Assembly: GCF_009873495.1 (NCBI RefSeq)
Contig: NZ_CP046703.1
Coordinates: 496,001 to 560,000 of the forward strand
Direction of reading: 5' to 3'
Length of the DNA: 64,000 bases
DNA from: Nostoc sp. ATCC 53789
GTDB lineage: Bacteria; Cyanobacteriota; Cyanobacteriia; Cyanobacteriales; Nostocaceae
The notes below the pieces were generated by a model. The model saw nothing but the letters and a program-made list of their open reading frames with translations. It did no database searches and was not told the origin of the DNA. The translations under genes and the position numbers were made by a program. Below, in pieces: positions 44,201 to 52,051 of this stretch (positions are counted from its first letter, which is position 1; each line of letters opens with the position of its first letter).

Positions 44201-46616
44201 ATTTAATATTTTTGTTAGACATTGGAAAGAACATATTAAAGCAACTATAGAACCTTTACAAGATGGTGTTCAAAGTGGTTTAGATACAGGTGATATTGAG
44301 TATGTGGGTTACAATGGATTATTAGTTTGTTGGCATCCTTTTTGGGTTGGAGAAAACTTAGAGATTGTTGAACAAAGACTAGAACAATATATTAATTTAG
44401 CACACAAGATAAAACAAGAACATTTTACCATTTGTTTGCTTATTTTAGAACAAATGATAATCGAACTAGTTCAAGGAACTGATAATGAATCTTACTTAGA
44501 AGGTGAGAGTTTTAATGAATCTGTAATGCAGAGAATGGCAGGAAATATTACAGCTATCTTTTATAGTTATCTTGCCAAAAGCATTTTGAGTTATTTCTTT
44601 AAAGATTATAGCCAGTCTGTTAAAAATGCTCAATTAGCACAACAGTATGAAGTTGCCGTTGGTGGGACTGTTTATCTATGTGAATATAAATTTTATTATT
44701 CTCTGGCATTGTTAGCCTTCTTTTTAAAGACTACTTCTCAAATAGATACAAAAGCTGATATAGAGATAGTAGAACAAAATCAAAAACAATTAAAAGAATG
44801 GGCAGATCATGCACCTGCAAATAATCAGCACAAATACGATCTAGTAGAAGCAGAAAAAGCACGATTTTTAGGCCAAGTCTTAGTAGCAATGGAACACTAC
44901 GATCGCGCCATTCAAGGCGCTCATAATTTTGGATATATTCATGAAGAGGCGCTAGCTTATGAATGTGCGGCAGAATTTTATCTCAGTCTAGGAAGAAATG
45001 AATTTGCCTCCCTCTACATGACAAAGGCACATTATGGTTATCGCCGTTGGGGAGCAAGTGCTAAATTTAAGGATCTGGAATCAAAATACCCAGAATTAAT
45101 TGCTAAGGTTTCCACTCACTCTCAACTAGGCTTTACAAGTAATACTATTACTACTTCTACTGCTAATGAAAAGTCAAGCGGACTAGATTTTATTACAGTT
45201 ATTAAAGCATCGCAAGCTTTATCAGAAGTAATTTTATTGGAAAGCTTGTTAGAAAAATTAATGACAATTGTAATTGAGAATGCTGGCGCTCAAACTGGTA
45301 TCTTGCTTTTAGATAAAGGAGGAAAATTATTTATTGAGGCTCAAGCAGATGTATACCAAGATGATTTAACTGTTGGTCAATCAATACCAGTCGAAAATAG
45401 CCAGAAATTGCCTGTATCTGTAATTAATTATGTCACAAGAACAAAAAAAGATGTGGTTTTATCTGATGCCAGTAGTGAAGGAAGTTTTACGATAGACCCG
45501 TACATTGTTGAGCATTGTATAAAATCTCTTATGTGTACTTGTATTGTGAATCAAGGCAAACTAATTGGGTTACTTTATTTAGAAAATAATTTAACAGTGG
45601 GAGCATTTACGTCGGATAGAATACAGGTATTAAAAATACTATTTTCGCAAGCAGCTATTTCTTTAGAAAATGCCCGACTCTACGCAAATTTAGAGGAAAA
45701 AATTGAGGAAAGAACGAGGGAGATAAATGAAAAGAATGTGCGTTTAAATCAAACACTACATGAATTAAAATTAGCTCAAGCTCAACTTATTCAGACAGAA
45801 AAAATGTCCAGTTTGGGCCAAATGGTTGCTGGTATTGCTCATGAAATTAATAACCCTGTAAGCTTTATTCATGGCAATTTAGATCACATTAATAATTACA
45901 CACAGGATTTACTTAGTTTAATTAATATTTATCAAAATGTCTACCCTAATGTAGCACCAGACATTGAAGAGTTTTTAGAGAATATTGACGTTGATTTTAT
46001 TAAAGAAGATATACCTAAAACTTTAGCTTCGATGAAAATTGGTACGCAACGCATTCGAGAAATTGTGCTGACATTGCGTAATTTCTCTCGTTTAGATGAG
46101 GCTGATATGAAACCAGTTAACATTCATCAGGGAATTGAGAGTACGTTACTCATTTTGCAAAGCCGTCTTCAAGCCAAACCAGGTAAGCCTGCAATTGAGA
46201 TTATCAAAAATTATAGTGAGTTGCCAAACGTGGAATGTTATGCTGGGCAACTCAATCAGGTATTTATGAATATTCTGAATAATGCAATTGATGCTTTAGA
46301 AAGGTCAAATCAGGAAATAACAGCAGAGGAAATTAAGAGTGATTCTAGTGCGATCGCTATTCGTACCCAATTAGTCAATCCTGATTTAGTCGCTATTTTC
46401 ATTAGGGATAATGGGGTTGGTATGAGTGATAGTGTCAGACAAAAAATATTTGATCCTTTTTTCACTACTAAACCTGTTGGACAAGGTACTGGTTTAGGAT
46501 TATCAATCACTTATCAAATTGTAGTAGACAAACATCACGGGACAATAGAGTGCATTTCTGCACCTGGACAGGGTGCAGAGTTTATTATTCAAATTCCCTG
46601 TCGGCAAAAACGGTAA
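41280..46616 (+). CDS. Ser/Thr kinase - AAA/STAND ATPase - GAF - histidine kinase
   Basis: 1778-aa cytoplasmic multidomain kinase of the type called HstK in Anabaena. Ser/Thr kinase domain (residues about 6-270): Lys36, catalytic loop HKDIKPQN with Asp128, 'IDFSIS' (DFS instead of DFG, Asp147) and 'GTLAYMSPEQTGR' activation end. STAND-like ATPase (about 298-560) with P-loop GYSGIGKSA (Lys334) and 'VVFLDDLQWAD'. A long helical-repeat region (about 690-1270) follows, then a GAF (about 1300-1460), a coiled coil, and HisKA/HATPase with His1521 (GIAHEINNP), 'NILNNAID', 'DNGVGM', 'GTGLGLSI'. Both kinase types look catalytic. No receiver is attached, so partners are elsewhere. Signal unknown. Confidence 0.93.
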   Translation: MITLSNYQIIELIDEGIKTAVYRAKRNQDGQIVVIKLLKIEYPELKDIAAFKHEYELIKDLDIPGVIQAHSLEKYNNGFAIVLENFDGISLYKTIQTEKIELRNFLNIGIQITQALGELHQSYIIHKDIKPQNIIVNLATCQVKIIDFSISSLLFQEKPKLSNPGLLEGTLAYMSPEQTGRMNRSVDYRTDFYSLGVTFYEMLTGQLPFSATDPMELVHCHIARQPIAVEQLNPQIPQLISAIIMKLLSKTAEGRYQSAFGIKADLETCLDQLEQTNSITNFAIGQQDHSSQLQIPEKLYGREAEINILMNAFEKVNQGNKELILVAGYSGIGKSALVNEIHKPVIKNRGYFIAGKFEQFQRNIPYASLIQAFQELMQQLLTDSEAQLSTWKEKLLEALVPNAQIIIDVIPELELIIGKQTEVPQLASAEAQNRFNLVFQKFINVFAQKEHPLVVFLDDLQWADLASLKLIQLLITDAEIQYLLLIGAYRDNEVDASHALMLVLQEIEKNNSPVQIIHCQNLKITHVCKLVSDTLKSSLENSKELAKLIFNKTAGNPFFINQLLKFIHQENLLLFDFLTGQWQWNIQHIQALEITENVVELMIGKIQKLKDTTQNILKIAACIGNRFNLNILSCVNEKSHNDTALEIWEALQAGLILPLSDNYKLPHLLDYVEIFVIDYKFLHDRVQQAAYALIPDEQKKEIHLNIGRLLLKNIDESLVEERIFDIVNQFNIGIQLITSLEERYKIAKLNLIAGQKAKDSAAYESAVKFLRQGLSLLAVDCWQNYYELTLNLHVETVEAEYLNTNFEQAEALFISVISNSKSILDAVKVYEKKIQFYVAQNQMREALDLDLQVLEMLGVSLSQTPPAELKVEELVNLPEMTDAHKLAAMRILMTAMPPAYLADPALLPLIAFTMVDLCVQYGNSSFAAYAYGFYGLILCGPLKEIESGYRFGKLSLQILDKFNAREIKSKVYALFNIFVRHWKEHIKATIEPLQDGVQSGLDTGDIEYVGYNGLLVCWHPFWVGENLEIVEQRLEQYINLAHKIKQEHFTICLLILEQMIIELVQGTDNESYLEGESFNESVMQRMAGNITAIFYSYLAKSILSYFFKDYSQSVKNAQLAQQYEVAVGGTVYLCEYKFYYSLALLAFFLKTTSQIDTKADIEIVEQNQKQLKEWADHAPANNQHKYDLVEAEKARFLGQVLVAMEHYDRAIQGAHNFGYIHEEALAYECAAEFYLSLGRNEFASLYMTKAHYGYRRWGASAKFKDLESKYPELIAKVSTHSQLGFTSNTITTSTANEKSSGLDFITVIKASQALSEVILLESLLEKLMTIVIENAGAQTGILLLDKGGKLFIEAQADVYQDDLTVGQSIPVENSQKLPVSVINYVTRTKKDVVLSDASSEGSFTIDPYIVEHCIKSLMCTCIVNQGKLIGLLYLENNLTVGAFTSDRIQVLKILFSQAAISLENARLYANLEEKIEERTREINEKNVRLNQTLHELKLAQAQLIQTEKMSSLGQMVAGIAHEINNPVSFIHGNLDHINNYTQDLLSLINIYQNVYPNVAPDIEEFLENIDVDFIKEDIPKTLASMKIGTQRIREIVLTLRNFSRLDEADMKPVNIHQGIESTLLILQSRLQAKPGKPAIEIIKNYSELPNVECYAGQLNQVFMNILNNAIDALERSNQEITAEEIKSDSSAIAIRTQLVNPDLVAIFIRDNGVGMSDSVRQKIFDPFFTTKPVGQGTGLGLSITYQIVVDKHHGTIECISAPGQGAEFIIQIPCRQKR

Positions 46617-46724
46617 TCTAGCATCAGATATGTCATCAAAAAATGCACCAATATTAAATCCCTTCCATACGAACACATTGTTTAATTAAGGTGACTAACT
46701 TAGTCACACTCTCTAATATGAGCT

Positions 46725-48353
46725 TTAAATAATGGGTTCGTTGATCAAAGCCAAATACTCATCACGGAAATAACGTAAAGTACTAAATACCGGATTGGGT
46801 GCAGACTGACCAAGACCACACAAACTAGTATGTTTCACCATATCGCATAGTTCTTCCAACAATTCCAAGTCAGCAAAAGATGCTTTACCTTCACTCATCT
46901 TTGTTAACAAGCGATACAACTGTACCGTTCCCACCCGACAGGGAATGCACTTACCACACGACTCATCCATACAAAATTCCATGAAAAAGCGGGCGACATC
47001 CACCATATTGGTAGTTTCATCCATGACAATCATGCCGCCGGAACCCATCATCGAACCCAATTGAGTGAGTGATTCATAATCTACCGGACTATCAAAAGCT
47101 GTTGCTGGGATACATCCCCCGGAAGGGCCGCCAGTTTGTACTGCTTTTACCACACCGCCATCTGGTACGCCACCGCCCATTGTTTCCACAATCTGCTTTA
47201 ATGAAGTTCCCATCGGTACTTCTATCAAACCTGTGTTACGGATTTTGCCTGCCAAGGCAAAAACCTTTGTGCCTTTACTCTTTTCGGTGCCAATGCTGGC
47301 GAACCAGTCAGCACCGTTGCGAATAATGGGTGCAATATTGGCGTAGGTTTCAACGTTATTAATTAAAGTAGGATGACCCCATAAACCAGACTCAGCAGGG
47401 TAGGGCGGACGGGGATGAGGAGTGCCGCGTTTACCTTCAATAGAAGCCATTAAAGCAGTTTCTTCACCACAAACATAAGCCCCAGCACCGATACGAATAT
47501 CAATCTTAAAATCAAATCGAGAGTTGAAAATTTGAGTGCCCAAAATGCCAAGGCGTTGGGCTTGACGAATGGCAGTTTGCAGACGATTGATAGCGATGGG
47601 ATATTCTGCCCGAATGTAGATGTAGCCTTGATTTGCGCCTACAGAATATGCTGCGATCGCCATTCCTTCCAAAACGCGATGAGGATCGCTTTCTAAGACG
47701 CTGCGATCCATAAATGCCCCCGGATCTCCCTCATCGGCGTTACAAATTACGAATTTGCGATCGCTTTGTTCGCTACTTTTTGCTTTGGCAACTGTTGCCC
47801 ATTTCAAACCTGTAGGATAACCAGCACCACCACGTCCCCGTAAACCACTGCGGGTAATCGTATCTACTACTTCGTTGGGTGTCATCTCCCGTAAGACATG
47901 GTAAAGCGCTTGATAACCTTTGGTGGCAATATAAGATTGAATGCGTTCTGGGTCGATTTTGCCACTGTTTTCTAAAACAATCGGCATCTGAGCAGTAAAA
48001 AATGGATGAGTTAAATCACCTTGTTGAACTGTTGTTTCTCCTCCATTGAGAGCAGTGATAATTGAGAAGGCATCACCAGGTGTAACTTTCTCATAAAGCT
48101 TACCTAGACTTTCTGGTTCGGTGTTTTTCCTAACCTGTACTAATGGGCCTTTACAGCACAAACGCATACAACCAACGCCACGAACTTCTACTGTTTCTGC
48201 CAAATTTTCTGCTGTAACAGCCTCTTCCAAACGCTGTTTGACGGCTTGGGAATTGGCAGATAGACAACCAGCTGCAACACAACAGCGAATTTGCACAGGT
48301 TTCTCTAAAGCACGTTCTTTTTCGGAAATTTCAATTAATTCAGGTAGATCCAT
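46725..48353 (-). CDS. hoxF: Bidirectional hydrogenase diaphorase subunit HoxF (NuoF-like)
   Basis: 542 aa from ATG 48353 (SD AAGGA; a TTG at 48380 would add 9 residues). FMN- and NADH-binding subunit of the diaphorase module that passes electrons between NAD(P)H, ferredoxin and hydrogenase or NDH-1-like partners. An N-terminal thioredoxin-like 2Fe-2S domain (about 20-100: CCVAAGC...CMRLCC) precedes the NuoF core with '[13 protein letters not shown]' (NADH) and '[18 protein letters not shown]' (FMN). C-terminal 4Fe-4S '[12 protein letters not shown]' plus 'CGLGQ' completes the set. Its start overlaps the hoxE stop by 14 nt (translational coupling). No hoxU follows; the convergent kinase gene ends 108 bp away. 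Confidence 0.9.
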   Translation of the reverse strand: MDLPELIEISEKERALEKPVQIRCCVAAGCLSANSQAVKQRLEEAVTAENLAETVEVRGVGCMRLCCKGPLVQVRKNTEPESLGKLYEKVTPGDAFSIITALNGGETTVQQGDLTHPFFTAQMPIVLENSGKIDPERIQSYIATKGYQALYHVLREMTPNEVVDTITRSGLRGRGGAGYPTGLKWATVAKAKSSEQSDRKFVICNADEGDPGAFMDRSVLESDPHRVLEGMAIAAYSVGANQGYIYIRAEYPIAINRLQTAIRQAQRLGILGTQIFNSRFDFKIDIRIGAGAYVCGEETALMASIEGKRGTPHPRPPYPAESGLWGHPTLINNVETYANIAPIIRNGADWFASIGTEKSKGTKVFALAGKIRNTGLIEVPMGTSLKQIVETMGGGVPDGGVVKAVQTGGPSGGCIPATAFDSPVDYESLTQLGSMMGSGGMIVMDETTNMVDVARFFMEFCMDESCGKCIPCRVGTVQLYRLLTKMSEGKASFADLELLEELCDMVKHTSLCGLGQSAPNPVFSTLRYFRDEYLALINEPII

Positions 48354-48873
48354 CTTGCAACCATCCTTTGATGCGCTCAAGGACTGATTCAGCAGTTTGA
48401 TTGCCTAAAACAGTGCCATCAAACACTACAGCAGGCGCAATTCCACAAGCACCCAGACATCTTGCTGTTAACAGTGAAATTTGACCATCTGCGGAGGTTT
48501 CACCAGCGTGAATATGAGTAGACTTTTCTACGTTTGCCAAGATAGCTAGAGCGCCTTTGACGTAACAAGCTGTACCCGTACACACCACACAGGTATGCAC
48601 GCCACTAGGTGCAAGTGAAAACAAATGGTAGAACGTCGCAACACCATAAACTCGACTAGGTGGCAGTTTGAGACTATGAGCAATGTAAATTAATATATCG
48701 TTTTCTAAATAGCCAAAAAGTTCCTGCGCTTTATGCAATATTTCAATGAGTGCATCCTGTTCATACTGGTAGCGTTTGATAGTTGCTTCCAGCATTTTAA
48801 AGCGCTTATCACCGTGAGTTAGAGAAGATATTTTTGTTGTGTTGTTACTTTTAACACTAGATATTAAATTCAT
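48340..48873 (-). CDS. hoxE: Bidirectional hydrogenase diaphorase subunit HoxE (NuoE-like)
   Basis: 177 aa from the ATG at 48873, with a strong SD (GAGAGGAGAGG) about 8 nt upstream; the TTG at 48936 is less likely. Thioredoxin-like 2Fe-2S subunit: the four ligands are in '[13 protein letters not shown]' and '[11 protein letters not shown]'. The N-terminal helical domain '[43 protein letters not shown]' is typical of NuoE/HoxE. First gene of a hoxEF pair. In Nostoc and Anabaena hoxEF is known to lie apart from hoxUYH, which fits this arrangement. Confidence 0.92.
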   Translation of the reverse strand: MNLISSVKSNNTTKISSLTHGDKRFKMLEATIKRYQYEQDALIEILHKAQELFGYLENDILIYIAHSLKLPPSRVYGVATFYHLFSLAPSGVHTCVVCTGTACYVKGALAILANVEKSTHIHAGETSADGQISLLTARCLGACGIAPAVVFDGTVLGNQTAESVLERIKGWLQDGST

Positions 48874-48936
48874 CGTTTGAGCCTCTCCTCTCTTCAGGAT
48901 ATTATGAGTCTCACAGTTTTGATGATAAGAAAACAA

Positions 48937-49509
48937 TTTGAGAAACTTGTGAGGAGAGGAAGTAAATTTTTGGCTTTGCTGGATAAGAATATGATTTAAC
49001 CAGGCTCCAGGCGCAGAGATCCAGAGAAAAGATTTATGATTTCGGAAAGAATGCCTAATTTTCGCCGCGTTATCAAGGATATAAGTTTATGTCCTCACAA
49101 CTTCCACAGATTTTTAGCTTAACCTCAAGATATAGACAAAACAGGGTTTAAACGCCGAGGCAGAAGAAATCCTAATCTTCCGCCTCTTACTTTCTGCCAC
49201 GCCACCTGCTACAACAGATAGAACGTAGTCAGTGGTTCCTCTACTTTTATCGGGAAAGGCAGAGGGCAGGAGGCAGAAGGCAGAAGGGAATTCTGACTCG
49301 TGTCCTCTGGCCCGTGACCGAACGCGAGTGCGTCTCGTAGAGAACCGAACTTGGGTTTAAGACCCCCACCAAATTTTCTTGTTTTGTGGCCTCAATTAAG
49401 TACGGTGTTGAATCCCCTTCTAAATTGAACCTTCTGCCTTCTGCCCTCTGCCGACGCTCGCGGACTCGCTAACGCTTCGCTATCCTGCCTTCTTCAATGT
49501 TGAGGTGTG
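48937..49509. other. hoxE-pfkA divergent spacer with GGCAGAAGG repeats
   Basis: About 570 bp. GGCAGAGGGCAGGAGGCAGA-type units (49255-49290) face CCTTCTGCCTTCTGCCCTCT units (49430-49465), able to fold back around 150 nt. Short pieces such as GCTAACGCTTCGCTATCCTG are dispersed-repeat fragments. No gene. Confidence 0.55.
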
Positions 49510-50616
49510 ATGACTATGCAAAAACGACTTGGCATTCTTACCAGTGGTGGCGACTGTCCCGGACTTAATGCTGTGATTAGGGCAGTTGTTAGTCATGCCA
49601 CCCTCACCTATAACTGGCAGGTAGTGGGTATTCCTTATGCAACTAGAGGGCTTTTAGAGAGAAAGGCAATTCCTCTGAGGATACATGGTCTAGACCTACG
49701 TGGGATTGACCCCTTGTTGAATATGGGGGGTACGATTCTGGGTAGCATCAACAAAGGCGATACTCTAGCTCATATTGACGAGATTGTTGCAGGCTATCAT
49801 GCTTTAGAACTAGATGCCTTAATTGGTATTGGTGGAGATGGCAGTTTAGCAATTCTCAACCAACTACAAAGTCAGGGAAACTGGCAGTTTATCGCCATTC
49901 CGAAAACAATTGATAATGATGTCGGGAAGACAGAAAGAGTAGTTGGGTTTGATACGGCGGTTAATACGATTGTTGATGCTCTAAATCGTTTGACATTTAC
50001 AGCGGCCAGTCACGATCGCGTCATGATTGTTGAAGTTATGGGACGCAAAGCAGGTCATTTAGCACTACACTCCGGTATTGCAGGTGGCGCAGATGTGATT
50101 TTGATTCCCGAAATTCCCTACACAATTAAAGGTGTGTGCGAACATTTAGCAGAATTGCGCGATCGCTGGGGACGCAGATTTGCAATTGTCGTTGTGGCGG
50201 AAGGCGCTCAAATAGCAGCCGATTCATCTAGCCCTCAATCCTGCGAAAAGCCATCCTGTGGTATAGGTCAATATATTGCCGATGAGCTTCGCTGTTGCAG
50301 TAACCATCAAATTGACATTCGGGTTTCCGTTTTAGGACACATCCAGCGAGGTGGTATTCCCTCAGCTTTAGACCGTTTGTTAGCAACCGCTTTTGGTAAA
50401 GCTGCGGTAGATTTATTAGCTGATGGACAATCTGCACAGATGGTAGCCTGGCAAAATGGACAAGTTGTAGCAGTTCCTTTAGAGGCAGTCTTGGCTTGTA
50501 GTCCATGTTTTGTAGATGCCAATAGTTTTTTAGTGGAAACTGCGCGATCGGTCAGTACTTACATTGGCGACATTACTCCAGCGATCGTCAAAACAAAATT
50601 TAATGAGACTTTGTAA
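49510..50616 (+). CDS. pfkA: 6-phosphofructokinase
   Basis: 368 aa; ATG at 49510 follows GAGG at 49502-49505 (a GTG at 49507 and an ATG at 49516 are alternatives). Glycolytic kinase making fructose-1,6-bisphosphate. Motifs: 'ILTSGGDCPGLNAVIR', GGDGS (108-112), PKTIDND (131-137), 'MIVEVMGRKAGHLAL' and 'VLGHIQRGG'. Gly at the position that is Asp in PPi-dependent enzymes predicts ATP use, while Lys132 (PKTIDND rather than PGTIDND) is the PPi-type residue, so this is the mixed Gly/Lys class. A short Cys/Ser-rich insert (SSPQSCEKPSCG, about residue 240) is atypical. Stand-alone gene. Confidence 0.92.
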   Translation: MTMQKRLGILTSGGDCPGLNAVIRAVVSHATLTYNWQVVGIPYATRGLLERKAIPLRIHGLDLRGIDPLLNMGGTILGSINKGDTLAHIDEIVAGYHALELDALIGIGGDGSLAILNQLQSQGNWQFIAIPKTIDNDVGKTERVVGFDTAVNTIVDALNRLTFTAASHDRVMIVEVMGRKAGHLALHSGIAGGADVILIPEIPYTIKGVCEHLAELRDRWGRRFAIVVVAEGAQIAADSSSPQSCEKPSCGIGQYIADELRCCSNHQIDIRVSVLGHIQRGGIPSALDRLLATAFGKAAVDLLADGQSAQMVAWQNGQVVAVPLEAVLACSPCFVDANSFLVETARSVSTYIGDITPAIVKTKFNETL

Positions 50617-50762
50617 AAATCCAGTTCAAAATTGCCTGAAGCTGAAAATTAGCGAGGGTTTTAAATTGAGAGAACTAGCCATTTCATCATTAATAGAATG
50701 ATCTATGTAGAGTCTTTAAAACTGTAGTCTACATTTTGATACTTTTATAAAAGTCGTTTAGT

Positions 50763-51152
50763 TTATAGATGGATAACTGGATTCCAATTAAGAATCTTAC
50801 AGATGTCATCAACTAATTCTTGGGGTAGACAAGGCTTAGTAATTACTCCTGCTACTCCTAAATTTCTCAACTGCTGTTGTTCTTGAGGTTGAGCTTTAGC
50901 TGTCAGCATAATAGTAGGAATGTCACAGATTGCAGCAGTTGCCTGTAGCTGCTTAAAAGTAGTCGGCCCATCCATACCAGGCATCATTACATCTAGTAAA
51001 ATGGCATCAGGATGCTCAGATTCTGCAATTTTTATTCCCTCGCTACCTGAAGATGCTGTTAATATGTCCCAACCAGCTACTGACTCTAACGAGATTTGAA
51101 TAATTTCCCGCAGACTATCTTCATCATCAATTACCAACAATTTCTTTGTCAT
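50763..51152 (-). CDS. Single-domain response regulator (CheY-like)
   Basis: 129 aa from the ATG at 51152; a TTG at 51194 would add 14 residues without homology. A lone receiver with 'VIDDED' acidic pocket, phospho-acceptor Asp in 'AILLDVMMPGMDG', Thr in 'IMLTAKAQ' and Lys in 'VITKPCLP'. No output domain, so it acts by protein contact or as a phosphorelay intermediate. It is divergent from the PAS histidine kinase at 52052 over a 900-bp gap; the two may be partners (inference from position). Confidence 0.88.
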   Translation of the reverse strand: MTKKLLVIDDEDSLREIIQISLESVAGWDILTASSGSEGIKIAESEHPDAILLDVMMPGMDGPTTFKQLQATAAICDIPTIMLTAKAQPQEQQQLRNLGVAGVITKPCLPQELVDDICKILNWNPVIHL

Positions 51153-52051
51153 ATTTGATACTCCCTTTTGTCTACAGATACTTTTGTCAATCAAAACCCT
51201 AATATTTTTTAGACAACTTTATTTTGATTGTGACTTCAAGTAATGTGCCAGGAAAATTATTTTAATACCCTCATAATAACATACTAAATAATAATTATGA
51301 AGATTTCGTGAGTAAGGTAAAATTTAAACAAATACAATATAAATCGACGTATAAATATCTCATGCCTCAATATTCTTCCCAATTTGCTAATTAGTAGAAT
51401 TAGGTTAATAAAGATGAGGCTTTTTTCCTGTAAATGAATTTATTTGGAGAATTCTGATAGTCGCAAGGCAGTAATTGTGTCAGATATTTATTATTAGAGC
51501 ATTTTGGGGCAGCACTACAATCGCATCTGAGTTAACGCAACAGCTTTGTTGAAGATGATAGCCATTTTAAATTACCACTAATTCACATAATCTATTGGTT
51601 TTGACAAAAGATTATACACCTTCATAAAATCCTCACAAACTTTCTATAAATTAGTATATAGCGGTTCCCAATTGCATGTAATACAGACCTAACCCCCAGC
51701 CCCTTCCCTTGAAGGGAAGGGGAGTAATAATTCAAAGCCTCTCTCCTAAAAGGAGAGAGGTAAAAACTGTACTGCACCCAAGCAAGAACCGCTATAAGCA
51801 AATATCACTGAGATAATTTTTAGAGTTAGTTTTTATTGGAAATACTAGCTCCTAATGTTGTGATTACTCTCAAATAAGCATTTCGGTGAGATATGAATAA
51901 AGAAAATCCTTCTTTCCTATTTCCTATCGCCTTTCCACGCAAGTAAGTTAAAAAATCAAAGCGGATTGCTATATTATATAGACGATCGCAGAGAGGCTTC
52001 TCGGAGAGTACGGCTCACCGCAGGCTATTACAGATTATAAATTTGTTTAGG
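51153..52051. other. Divergent spacer of about 900 bp
   Basis: Contains a 136-bp TA-flanked MITE (51659-51794) and, near 51940-51975, the block AAGTAAGT...AAATCAAAGCGGATTGCTAT. A related block lies at about 27293-27345. No gene. Confidence 0.5.
51659..51794. mobile_element. TA-flanked MITE with TAGCGGTTC ends
   Basis: 136 bp, perfect 9-bp inverted ends TAGCGGTTC / GAACCGCTA, flanked by TA (51657-51658, 51795-51796). The interior is a copy of the purine-rich hairpin repeat (AAGGGAAGGGG; CTCTCTCCTaaaAGGAGAGAG). Confidence 0.68.
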
